In this document: positions 8,453-16,270 of the stretch, piece after piece
How the letters are laid out: every line of letters starts with the position of its first letter
How positions within the stretch are numbered: the stretch's first letter is position 1
Assembly (NCBI GenBank): GCA_045604155.1
Contig: JAZUNN010000085.1
Location: forward strand, 1 to 33,491
Reading direction: 5' to 3'
DNA length: 33,491 bases
Source of the DNA: JAISGQ01 sp045604155
GTDB lineage: Bacteria > Bacillota > Clostridia > Oscillospirales > Acutalibacteraceae
Made by a program: the position numbers and the translations under genes
The notes under the pieces: generated by a model
Database searches by the model: none
Told to the model about the DNA's origin: nothing
The model's input: only the letters and a program-made list of their open reading frames with translations

Positions 8453-11400
8453 TTATCGCTTGATCTGGTTGTAATTATAATTTGAAGGACCGTCAGCGAT
8501 TTCAAAGGAATCTGCGGATGCAAAGCACAGAGCACTCCATGCGCAGACAGTATCATACAGAACACCTCGAGGCGGCATGATTTCGCCCTGTTTCTGCTTT
8601 CTGAGAATATCGTAAACGATCTTCATTGTAGGTGCAAGAGCAGCGAGCTCTTCGTGGAGGGAGAAAAGACTGAAAAGCTTTGCTTCGGGGAGAAGCTCCT
8701 GAGCAAAGTAGAGAATCTCCTTGTAGCAGGGGATGAACATACCCTCGTCAAGGCTCATTTCGCACAGAGTGGGGAATGCCGAGCCGCCTGCCTTGTAGTT
8801 GAGGCGGTTGTTGACCTCAACGATTTCAACGGCCTTGCGCACGTCAGCATTGGTGACATCACGCATTTCCTTGCCCTGCTCCATCATGATGTTGTAAAGA
8901 GTCCATGCCATGGAGCGCAGAGTGGTAAGCTGTACCTTTCTGCGCAGGATACCGTAGTGAAGCTCACATTCGATGTCATCGTTAGAAATGAAGTGAGTTT
9001 CAGGCACATGGAAAAGCTTTGTAACAAAGTGAGCAGCATCACGGAGCTGATTGACATTTGCCTTATTTATAGGCTCCAGCACGAAGCTGATGCTCTTTTC
9101 AAGATAACCACGCTCAACGGACTTGAACTGCATTTCAGGCTTGCTTATGGGAGTTTCCTCATCGTAATCGGTGGAGAAACGGAGCACGCTGTCAAAGCTT
9201 TCAGCATATTCAGGCTTCTCAGCTTCAGTGCGTCCTGCACTTTCAAAGGAATCCTCAGAAACGGTGTTGACTCTTGCTGCCTTGCGGCTGTGCTTTACAA
9301 ATTCATTATTGAGGTCCTTGTAATAAAGCTGCTTGAGCACTGCCTGAGAGGGGATAAGTCTGCTTCTGCTTACGAAGAAGCGCTCAACCATCTCTGCAGG
9401 ATCGAGATATGCGTACTTTACAAGCTTTATGAAGACAAGGAGAGGCCATTCACCTGCAGCAAGGTCATTGTCACCGATAGCCGCAGCAAGTGCAGAGAGG
9501 ATTCTCTCCTGAGTGATGCGGTCAAAGCCACGGAGAATCATACCCTGGGACTGGACTTCAACATCAACGTCGTCACCGGGAGCGGGAAGCCATGCAGTGA
9601 GATTGATTTCGTAGTTGAACTGAGCCTCAGGCATGTTGCGGTGAATGTGACGGCGTACCTGACCGAGAGCGTACTTCTTGCCAAACTGGTGGAAGATAAG
9701 GGTAAGAGAGTGGAGAAGCAGCTCAAGACGGGAGTCTATAATAGTAAGGCGCTGATTTTCAACACTCTTTTCCTCGTAATTCTTGAGAGCATCCATGCGC
9801 ATGAGGAAATCGGCTGCAGTAGCACAGTTGAGCCATACTGCAGATGCATTGTCGCCGTAGATCTGCTCAAGGACAGTCTGACGGATGGATGCGCTGGTGG
9901 GAGTTTCATACTTGATGTCGCCGCAGAGATGCTGGAGAGCCTGAACAAGGAGCCAGCATACTGTTTTACCGCCCTTTACGGCAAGACGTGCGGCAGCATC
10001 GATAAATTCCATGGGATCAGGCTGCTCACGTCCTCGTGCGGGAGGATAGACAGAGTCACTGGTGAAGTAAACCTCGTCAAATATAGCCATTGCAGCGTTG
10101 TAGGGAATGGTGTAGTCACGATCGCCGTTCATCTCGCAGTACAGACGGAGGATAGTGTAAACAGCCTCCTGAATGGTAATCTGCTCATCGGTGACGCTTT
10201 CCATTTCGTCGGTCATTCGAGGACGCTTCAGACCTGCTGCATCGACCTCGACATTGAGGGGAAGAACAGAATGAAGAACCTCACGGCGTGCGACGGAGTC
10301 GCCGAGGAGAATATAGCTCTCGTCGTTGACTCTCTCCAGGGTCTTGTCGTCGGCATGGTAGATAAAGACATCGCCTGTAATGGGATGCTCGTATTCCTCG
10401 CCGCCAAGCATAAGGGTGCAGTTATAGCGTGCAACAAAATCAAGGAGCTTCTTGACGGAAATGAATTCGTAGAAATCTACGTAAACAATCTCACGGCAGG
10501 GAGAAGCGAGTATTATATCCTTGCCTCTGGAAAGCTCCTCAAGCATCTTGGGAGCGGTAAGTACCCAGGAGGCAAGATTGCCCTGAATATATCTGAAAGA
10601 GGTATATTCAACGGTGGAGAAGGAGTAACGTGCACGCATCTCAACCTTCTGCATATTGCGCTCGGCAGTGCGCCATACAGTTTCCTCGGTAACATCCCAG
10701 TCACGGATGCATCTCTGCTCAAGGTAGAGATATCCCATGGGAGTTTCGATGACAACAAACTGCATAAGTCCGGGCTGCTTTTCTCTGTAGCAGAGCTTGC
10801 CCAGCTCCTCATAAGGACGGCTGTCGCCGACCTCAATGAAAAGGCTTGCACGAAGAGCATCGAAGGTAAAGCTCTGGAAACCGAGCTGCTGGAGAGTGCG
10901 GTAATAGGGGAAACGCTCATTTGCATAGAGGTTTGCCCTGCCAACATTTGCGTCGAATGCAATGCGGCGATAGGAAGCCTCTCTGGGCTGAGCGGGCTTT
11001 TTGAGAATGTCGTGTCTGTGGAGGAAGTTGGAATACTCATATTCGGGAGAATCGTCAAAGAGTGTTCCGCAGAGAGCCATCATAAACTCACGGAAAACTT
11101 CCTCCTCCTCGGTTTCGGCAAGACGGTAGAGATAACGTTCATAGGCGAAATCAAGGAGCTTGTGCTTTATATCTGTAGGTGCCTTGGATGCAAACAGGAA
11201 CAGCTTTGCCCTTGTATCGGTGTTGTTGCCGTTAAGGGTGTTGTTTGCAAACTGAGCCATTGCAGCAACTTCCTTGGCTGCAGCACCGGGATAAATCTTT
11301 AAAAATTCTGAGAAAAGCTCGGAATTGGTAAGGGATTCATCGGTAACATTGCGGCTGATGTACTGAATCATGCCCATGACACCGGTGCGGATACCCTTTT

Positions 11401-13927
11401 CCTCGTCGGAAAGCTTGCCGCTGCGGCGTGCCTTTTCAGCCTTCTTTGCCTTGAGTGCGGTAAGATCAACGGGCTTGATCTCAACATTGTCAATAATAAC
11501 GGGCTCAGGCTGGGGAGCCGCTGCAATAACAGGCTCGGGAATGGGATCAGCCTCGGGCTCGGCTACAGCTTCGGTTTCAGCCTCAGGCTCTTCCTCAACC
11601 TCGATGATTTCCGTGGGAGTCAGATCAAAGGGAGTGTCGTCAACCTTCAGGTCTGCAACGGGCATCTGACCGAAGGAATATACTCTGGGCTTTTCAACAC
11701 TGGGTACCTCGGCAGGCTCGGGCTTGACGACCTCAATGACAGGCTCCTCGATCTTTTCGATCTTCTCGGGAACAACCGCCACGGGTTCAACGACAACCTG
11801 ACGGGCAGCCTTGTGGTCGGTTTCGGGAACAAAGCCCAGTGCGCTCATTTCGGAAGCAGAGAGGTACTTGCCCTTTGAAAGGTCAGAAAGTCTGTCCTCA
11901 AACTTCTGCTTTTCACGCTTCTTGAACAGCTTGCCCAGGTCAGTGCGCAGCATCTCAACGGTCTGCTCAGTGCCGTGGGAGGGGTATAGCAGCTTGAAGC
12001 CCAGCTTTACCATATAAAGCTTGTCACCGATATGGGCTTCTCTTGCGGTGCACTCTATACGAGCCTTGCCGTTGTCGCTGTCCCATACCTTTGTGGCTTC
12101 ATTTATAAGGGTAGTTGCCTTTTCGTTGTCAATGCCTGGATAGAGAGCGGAAATATCCGCATAGAAACGGTCTGCATCCAGCTCACCCTTGTACTCTCTT
12201 GTGTAGAGCTTGAGAAGGTAGATGAGCATTGCGCCGTGTACATCGTCGTCAAAGGGTACAGGCTCAACAAAACCTGCAGGATATACCACACCGTCACGAC
12301 TGTCGGCAAACTGCACACGGTCCCAGTTTATGCCGGGAAGGAGAGAGAAATCGGAGAAATCGATATCTCTGCCGGTGAAATCGGCCTCGTCAATGTCGAA
12401 TGTGGGGGGATATATAAGCTTTCTGAAGGAGGAAGCATTTGCAATGTGCTTCCATCTCAGAGTGGTTACACGGGAGAAGTTGCTGCTTGAAATATCACGG
12501 TTTGTGTAATCCGATGTGTCTGCGTCAAAGTTTGCAGGATACTTGATGCCTCTGAGGGAATCTGCACGGCGGATAACCTCAAAATCAAAGTCCTGAATAC
12601 GGGAGAAATCACTGCCGGAAATATCTCTGCCACGGAAGGAAATGTCCTTGAAGGAGAAGCATTCGGGATAGATGACGCCCTTTATTGAAGCAGCTCTTGC
12701 AATATCCTCAAACTTCATGGAGGTAAGTCTTGAGAAATCGCAGTTTGTAAGGTCACGGTCGGTAAAGTCAGCCTTTGAAATATCAAAGGAGGCGGGGAAA
12801 CGCACACCTGTGATGGATTCTGCATCCTCGATGACTTCCCATGTGAAATCCTTTACAAGGGTGAAGTCACTGCCGGAAATATCACGGGCATTAAAGGTTG
12901 CCTCAGTGATATCGAATGTGGGAGGGTACTTTATGGATGCAATGTTTTCAGCAGCCTCAATGTGCTTCCAGCGCATTGCATATACCTCAGAAAAATCACA
13001 GCCTCTAAGGCTTCTGTCAAAGAAGTTTGCGGAAGCGATATCAAAAGCAGAGGGGAATTTGATGCCGGAAATATCGGAAGCCTCAGCAATATCCTCCCAG
13101 CGGAGAGAGGAACAGAGGGAAAAGTCGGAGTAGTCAATTGCACGACCTGAAAAATCGCAGGTAGAGGTGTCAAAGGAAGCGGGGTACTTGATGCCGTAAA
13201 TCTCGGTTGCATCCTCGATTTCCTCTGCAGTCAGGTCTTCACGGCGTGAAAGGTCTGCAAAGGCGAGGGATACGGGATTTTCGGGCTTCTGTCTGTGGGG
13301 GTCACGCTGAGCACGACCTCTTCTCTGAGCCTGGACGGGTTCGATAATGGGCGCAACAACAGGAGCCTCCTCAACCTTGGAAATCTGGGGAAGAGCAGGT
13401 TCTATGCCTGATTTTTCGTTGCCGACCATGGGCTTTTCAATCTCGGCAGCGCCGAAGATATTGGAAAGATTGTCCATCTCACGGCTGACAGCACTTTTCT
13501 TGCGGGGCTTTGCAAGGGCAGGATCATTTTCAGACTTCTCAAAGGTGAGAACGGGGGTGATGACGCCTGTTCTGCGTGAGCCGCCTGCAAATTTCTTGCC
13601 TTTTCTTGTGCGTGGAGCCTTGTTGTCAGAAGGGGTGTTTTCAGCCTGAGCTTCCTCAATGGGCTTTTCGGAAGACTCCTTCTGCTGAGGATCCTTTCCT
13701 GCAAAAATAGCCTCTATCTGACGCTGAGCCTCTGTTTTGGGGGTCTCAGAAACAGTCTGCTCCGGTGCAGGCTCTGCAGGTGCTTCGAAAAATCCACGCA
13801 CGGGGATATCCTGCTCCGAAGAAACGGGTGTTTCCTCAGCAGGCTTTTCGGTGAGCATATCCTCTGCAAGAGGTCTTGCACGCTCCGGATCAATCATTTG
13901 TCCTTTGAAGCGTTTAAAAAACGCCAT
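8453..13927 (-). CDS. Giant cytosolic protein with eight exact 43-residue pentapeptide-like repeats (1824 aa)
   Basis: No known full-length family was recognised, and there is no signal peptide or convincing membrane helix. Residues 1-220 are Pro/Glu/Lys-rich and probably disordered. Residues about 228-556 are eight tandem 43-residue repeats, each a helical stretch (W-x-x-I-x-x-A-x-x-I-x-G-I-x-Y-P-x-x-F-D-I) followed by pentapeptide-like turns (ADFTG, RDISG, SDFSR). Residues about 560-720 look helical, about 725-860 are a Pro/Glu/Val linker, and about 870-1824 are a mixed alpha/beta then helical region. Part of the latter (around 1050-1250) faintly recalls DUF1444-like proteins, which I cannot confirm. 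The ATG at 13925-13927 has GAGGAG 10 bases upstream. It starts 59 bp after the PP2C gene, with only a weak dyad between, so the two are probably co-transcribed. A scaffold or kinase/phosphatase target is a reasonable guess. Confidence 0.85.
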   Translation of the reverse strand: MAFFKRFKGQMIDPERARPLAEDMLTEKPAEETPVSSEQDIPVRGFFEAPAEPAPEQTVSETPKTEAQRQIEAIFAGKDPQQKESSEKPIEEAQAENTPSDNKAPRTRKGKKFAGGSRRTGVITPVLTFEKSENDPALAKPRKKSAVSREMDNLSNIFGAAEIEKPMVGNEKSGIEPALPQISKVEEAPVVAPIIEPVQAQRRGRAQRDPHRQKPENPVSLAFADLSRREDLTAEEIEDATEIYGIKYPASFDTSTCDFSGRAIDYSDFSLCSSLRWEDIAEASDISGIKFPSAFDIASANFFDRSLRGCDFSEVYAMRWKHIEAAENIASIKYPPTFDITEATFNARDISGSDFTLVKDFTWEVIEDAESITGVRFPASFDISKADFTDRDLTNCDFSRLTSMKFEDIARAASIKGVIYPECFSFKDISFRGRDISGSDFSRIQDFDFEVIRRADSLRGIKYPANFDADTSDYTNRDISSSNFSRVTTLRWKHIANASSFRKLIYPPTFDIDEADFTGRDIDFSDFSLLPGINWDRVQFADSRDGVVYPAGFVEPVPFDDDVHGAMLIYLLKLYTREYKGELDADRFYADISALYPGIDNEKATTLINEATKVWDSDNGKARIECTAREAHIGDKLYMVKLGFKLLYPSHGTEQTVEMLRTDLGKLFKKREKQKFEDRLSDLSKGKYLSASEMSALGFVPETDHKAARQVVVEPVAVVPEKIEKIEEPVIEVVKPEPAEVPSVEKPRVYSFGQMPVADLKVDDTPFDLTPTEIIEVEEEPEAETEAVAEPEADPIPEPVIAAAPQPEPVIIDNVEIKPVDLTALKAKKAEKARRSGKLSDEEKGIRTGVMGMIQYISRNVTDESLTNSELFSEFLKIYPGAAAKEVAAMAQFANNTLNGNNTDTRAKLFLFASKAPTDIKHKLLDFAYERYLYRLAETEEEEVFREFMMALCGTLFDDSPEYEYSNFLHRHDILKKPAQPREASYRRIAFDANVGRANLYANERFPYYRTLQQLGFQSFTFDALRASLFIEVGDSRPYEELGKLCYREKQPGLMQFVVIETPMGYLYLEQRCIRDWDVTEETVWRTAERNMQKVEMRARYSFSTVEYTSFRYIQGNLASWVLTAPKMLEELSRGKDIILASPCREIVYVDFYEFISVKKLLDFVARYNCTLMLGGEEYEHPITGDVFIYHADDKTLERVNDESYILLGDSVARREVLHSVLPLNVEVDAAGLKRPRMTDEMESVTDEQITIQEAVYTILRLYCEMNGDRDYTIPYNAAMAIFDEVYFTSDSVYPPARGREQPDPMEFIDAAARLAVKGGKTVCWLLVQALQHLCGDIKYETPTSASIRQTVLEQIYGDNASAVWLNCATAADFLMRMDALKNYEEKSVENQRLTIIDSRLELLLHSLTLIFHQFGKKYALGQVRRHIHRNMPEAQFNYEINLTAWLPAPGDDVDVEVQSQGMILRGFDRITQERILSALAAAIGDNDLAAGEWPLLVFIKLVKYAYLDPAEMVERFFVSRSRLIPSQAVLKQLYYKDLNNEFVKHSRKAARVNTVSEDSFESAGRTEAEKPEYAESFDSVLRFSTDYDEETPISKPEMQFKSVERGYLEKSISFVLEPINKANVNQLRDAAHFVTKLFHVPETHFISNDDIECELHYGILRRKVQLTTLRSMAWTLYNIMMEQGKEMRDVTNADVRKAVEIVEVNNRLNYKAGGSAFPTLCEMSLDEGMFIPCYKEILYFAQELLPEAKLFSLFSLHEELAALAPTMKIVYDILRKQKQGEIMPPRGVLYDTVCAWSALCFASADSFEIADGPSNYNYNQIKR
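12260..13246 (-). repeat. Eight 129-bp coding repeats (43 residues each) in the giant protein
   Basis: The aromatic residue opening each repeat occurs at residues 277, 320, 363, 406, 449, 492 and 535, exactly 43 apart. A first degenerate repeat is centred on residue 234. DNA identity is modest, so this is an old protein-level repeat rather than a recent duplication. The conserved core is a YPxxFDI turn and then ADF-x-x-RDI-S-x-SDFS, which matches the A(D/N)(L/F)xx rule of pentapeptide repeats for about three turns. Confidence 0.85.
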
Positions 13928-13986
13928 ACTCTATCTACTCCTCGAACCTGAAAACAGGTAATAGTAAAAAGTGGAACGGGCAGATG

Positions 13987-15381
13987 TTATCTTGTTCTTA
14001 CTCGAACAACCATTTCCGCAGTCTGTCCGCCGCAGGTAAGGGTGATGGTTGCGCTTCGTCCGTTGGTGCTGCCCTTGACTGCGGTTATCTTTCCTTCCGC
14101 ATCAACAGTGGCAACGCCGGGATTGCTGCTGGTAAATACAATGCCCGATGTGGGTATATCGGCAGGGTAGATTTCCCATCTTATCTGGAATGTGTCACCC
14201 ACATAAAGAGTAACGTCGGTGGCAGTGGAAAGATCAATTCCCTGGCAGTAGTAATTCTTTGTAGTGGTAGTGGTGGTAGTGGTTTCTCCGCCTGCGGAGG
14301 TGGAATCGGATGTGCTGCCGGAAGGAGCATCGCTTCCCGAAACATCGGTTTCGGTCACAACAGGGGTATCGTCCTTATCATCCTTGTCGTTCTTGTTGTT
14401 ATTCTGAACTATCACCGACGAGCCGCCGCTGAGATTGTTCAGCGGATCCTCCTGAACGATACGCACCTTTCCGTTGCCGCCGAGGACGAATCCGAATATG
14501 TAGCCTACGATAAGACCGAGAACAAGAGCTGCGCAGCAGATTGCCACCATGATCATATTCTGAGTTATATGCAGACCGGGCTCAACAACCTCAACAACCA
14601 CAACAGAGAGGTTGTCCGAGCATTCTTCACGAAGTGCCAGAGCCATAAGCTCATTGGTGTGACCGAAGGGGTCACGGCGGCGGAGCATACATGCCGCCAT
14701 ATCGTCCTCGTCCACGAAGTCGGAAATACCGTCGGAGCAGACGATGAACTTATCGCCCTTTTTGATTTTGAAGGGCTTTGCACGGTAAGGCTCAAGGTCG
14801 CCGTCCTTTTCAGCCATACCCAGATATTTTGTAAGACCGCCGTTACGCACACCTTCCTCGGTGAGAGCGACAGTACGCTGACCTTTGACGGAAACGTGAT
14901 CTCTCGTAAGCTTGATAAGCTGCTTGTCACGGAAGAGATAAACACGGCTGTCGCCTGCGTTGTAGACTCTTGCGGTGCCGTTTTCAATAATCAGCAGAGC
15001 GAGGGTACTTGCAGTACGCACGCCGCCCGTATCGTGCACCTGCTCACGGATAGCCACGTTGGTTTCCTGAATATAATTGAGCACGATTTCATCGGCAGTT
15101 CTCTGAGTGTCATAATTGATTCTGTCCATGACATCGTCAAGACGGGTCGCAGCAAGAAGAGATGCATAGGAGCCTGTATTGTTTCGACCCATACCGTCAA
15201 GGACAGCAAAGACATTTATATCAGAGTACTCGCCTGTTTTGATTGCAAAATCATCACGTATTGTTCTCGGCGTGATGAAGTCGCCGTTAAAATACACATT
15301 ATCCTCGTTGTTGCCTCTTGCATAGCCTGTTCTTGACTCTGCTGCGGCACGTACGAGCAAACCTTTAGCTGCTGCACCCAT
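13987..15381 (-). CDS. Membrane-anchored PP2C-type Ser/Thr phosphatase with extracellular Ig-like domain (464 aa)
   Basis: This metal-dependent phosphatase should remove phosphate from Ser/Thr and oppose the kinase at 6287-8317. PP2C motifs are present: RGNNEDN (Asp27), VLDGMG (Asp62), NAGDSR (Asp144), CSDG (Asp217) and SDNLS (Asp256-Asn257). After the catalytic domain come one membrane helix (about 272-295), an acidic low-complexity linker with TDVSGSD and eight Thr, and a C-terminal Big_2-like domain (core SSNPGVATVDAEGKITAV). Most bacterial PP2C enzymes of the Stp/PrpC type are soluble and about 250 residues, so the membrane and Ig parts are unusual. I placed the start at the ATG at 15379-15381 because AAAGGA (15391-15396) is 9 bases upstream; the frame extends 42 codons further without an SD or conserved residues. 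It is first in a probable operon with the giant repeat protein. Confidence 0.93.
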   Translation of the reverse strand: MGAAAKGLLVRAAAESRTGYARGNNEDNVYFNGDFITPRTIRDDFAIKTGEYSDINVFAVLDGMGRNNTGSYASLLAATRLDDVMDRINYDTQRTADEIVLNYIQETNVAIREQVHDTGGVRTASTLALLIIENGTARVYNAGDSRVYLFRDKQLIKLTRDHVSVKGQRTVALTEEGVRNGGLTKYLGMAEKDGDLEPYRAKPFKIKKGDKFIVCSDGISDFVDEDDMAACMLRRRDPFGHTNELMALALREECSDNLSVVVVEVVEPGLHITQNMIMVAICCAALVLGLIVGYIFGFVLGGNGKVRIVQEDPLNNLSGGSSVIVQNNNKNDKDDKDDTPVVTETDVSGSDAPSGSTSDSTSAGGETTTTTTTTKNYYCQGIDLSTATDVTLYVGDTFQIRWEIYPADIPTSGIVFTSSNPGVATVDAEGKITAVKGSTNGRSATITLTCGGQTAEMVVRVRTR

Positions 15382-15479
15382 GTGTTTCTGTCCTTTCAAA
15401 TTCCATGTGTATCCTGAAAAAGGCTGAAAGCAGGCAATTTGCCCGCTGTCCGGCGATACACAACATGATGTCAAATTTA

Positions 15480-15507
15480 AATATACCACAAAAGTGACGA
15501 TTAGCAA
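15480..15507 (-). promoter_or_regulatory. Possible promoter of the phosphatase operon
   Basis: On the - strand TTGCTA (15502-15507) and TATATT (15480-15485) are 16 bases apart, about 100 bases upstream of the start codon. The match is fair. A nearby TTGACA (about 15469-15474) has no good -10 at the right distance. Confidence 0.35.
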
Positions 15508-15750
15508 ATACTATATAATGGATTTTTACGATTTCTTAATAATTACAAAGGCGATTTTACAGAAAAAAGGGCATGAAAAAGGCGTATTTTAGTTTGTTAA
15601 TAAACTTTCGTTACTTCGTGTAAACATAATAACTGAAAATAACGAAATTATTTATAAAACAGAAATTCAGATGTAATATCAGGTTGCAGATAATGTCCTC
15701 AAATCACGGACAAATTACGGGTTATGTCAACTGATGTATAAAGAGCGTCA

Positions 15751-15980
15751 ACGGTGGAATGCGGTGTTCAGAATGTGGAAAACTCTGTGGAAAAGGTGAA
15801 AAAACCCATGATTATGGGACAAGTCAATGTGGAAAACTCTGTGGAAAAGGTGAAAAACAGACAGGCAGTATACCATGCATATGTGCATATAGGCATATTC
15901 CAAACTGTATTCATTGTACATAGTGCATAAAAAAGTCACTGTATTTTCCACTTGACAACCCGCAGACCGCATTCCACCGT
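15751..15980. mobile_element. 230-bp MITE-like element bounded by perfect 15-bp inverted repeats
   Basis: ACGGTGGAATGCGGT at 15751-15765 is the exact reverse complement of 15966-15980. A direct repeat CGTCAA occurs at both edges (15746-15751 and 15978-15983), which could be a target duplication overlapping the ends. There is no transposase inside. Internally it has two 32-bp direct repeats and, near the right end, TTTTCCAC facing the left GTGGAAAA boxes. It could be a miniature inverted-repeat element, or a structured replication or regulatory site. Confidence 0.45.
15772..15857. repeat. Two 32-bp direct repeats carrying four DnaA-box-like TGTGGAAAA sequences
   Basis: The copies lie at 15772-15803 and 15826-15857 (54-bp period) and are identical. 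Each has TGTGGAAAA twice, 12 bases apart: 15774-15782, 15786-15794, 15828-15836 and 15840-15848. TTTTCCACA on the complementary strand differs by one base from the DnaA box TTATCCACA, and such variants occur in Firmicutes origins. A related TTTTCCACT is at 15944-15952 on the + strand. dnaA or dnaN is not in this window. Confidence 0.7.
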
Positions 15981-16206
15981 CAAATGGGTAAAAATTAAAA
16001 AGAATAAAAAATACAAGCTGTAATCTGAATACAAAAATGGGGACTTTCGTATACAGAAAGAAAACAAATCTGATGGTCAAAATGCTGAAATTCTGAAAGC
16101 CGCTTGTTCATCACATTTTTGACACAAAAAAGGAGAAACCCACGGATAAAGTATCGGGACAAAGGAAATATTGATGCAAAAATGTGCAGCAAATAGGACT
16201 ATCGCC

Positions 16207-16235
16207 TTGCTACACGCAGCAAAATATGATACAAT
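16207..16235 (+). promoter_or_regulatory. Promoter of the zinc-ribbon/LRR operon
   Basis: TTGCTA (16207-16212) and TACAAT (16230-16235) are 17 bases apart. Transcription would start near 16242, just before AGGAG at 16259-16263 and the ATG at 16271. The short leader also supports the start chosen for that gene. Confidence 0.7.
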
Positions 16236-16270
16236 ATGTAAGTAGAATCATGGGGCATAGGAGAATAATT

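Larger units (their letters stand above)
15382..16270. other. 889-bp AT-rich divergent intergenic region without a convincing gene
   Basis: This separates the - strand signalling genes from the + strand zinc-ribbon/LRR operon. From left to right it holds the phosphatase leader and possible promoter (to about 15510), an AT-rich block (15515-15720) with an AGTTT/AAACT dyad near 15590-15605, the 230-bp inverted-repeat element (15751-15980), an A-rich block (15985-16015), and the promoter and leader of the next operon. Reading frames of 60-110 codons occur on the - strand, but they translate the direct repeats into VFHLFHRVFH-type peptides and lack a good ribosome binding site. No tRNA or recognisable structured RNA was seen. 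Confidence 0.7.

Noticed and set aside
8654..11302. An 882-codon open frame on the + strand, antisense to the giant repeat protein
   Set aside because: It lies wholly inside the opposite-strand gene, has no credible ribosome binding site, and its product is Cys/Leu-rich with no family features. The sense frame has a strong SD, exact protein repeats and a terminator. Codon bias of the sense gene explains the lack of stops.
13984..15336. A 450-codon + strand frame antisense to the PP2C gene
   Set aside because: The sense strand carries all PP2C motifs; the antisense product has no recognisable domain and is a shadow of the codon bias.
15772..15857. CRISPR array
   Set aside because: Only two repeats with a 22-bp interval and no cas genes; the repeat itself is internally duplicated and DnaA-box-like.
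15751..15980. A definite chromosomal origin of replication
   Set aside because: DnaA-box variants and AT-rich DNA are present, but dnaA, dnaN, rpmH or gyrase genes are absent and skew cannot be computed here, so it stays a hypothesis.
15748..16192. Frames of 65-110 codons on the - strand in the intergenic region
   Set aside because: They translate the 32-bp direct repeats into VFHLFHRVFH-like peptides, cross the inverted-repeat element and lack a good SD. Non-coding repeats explain them better.
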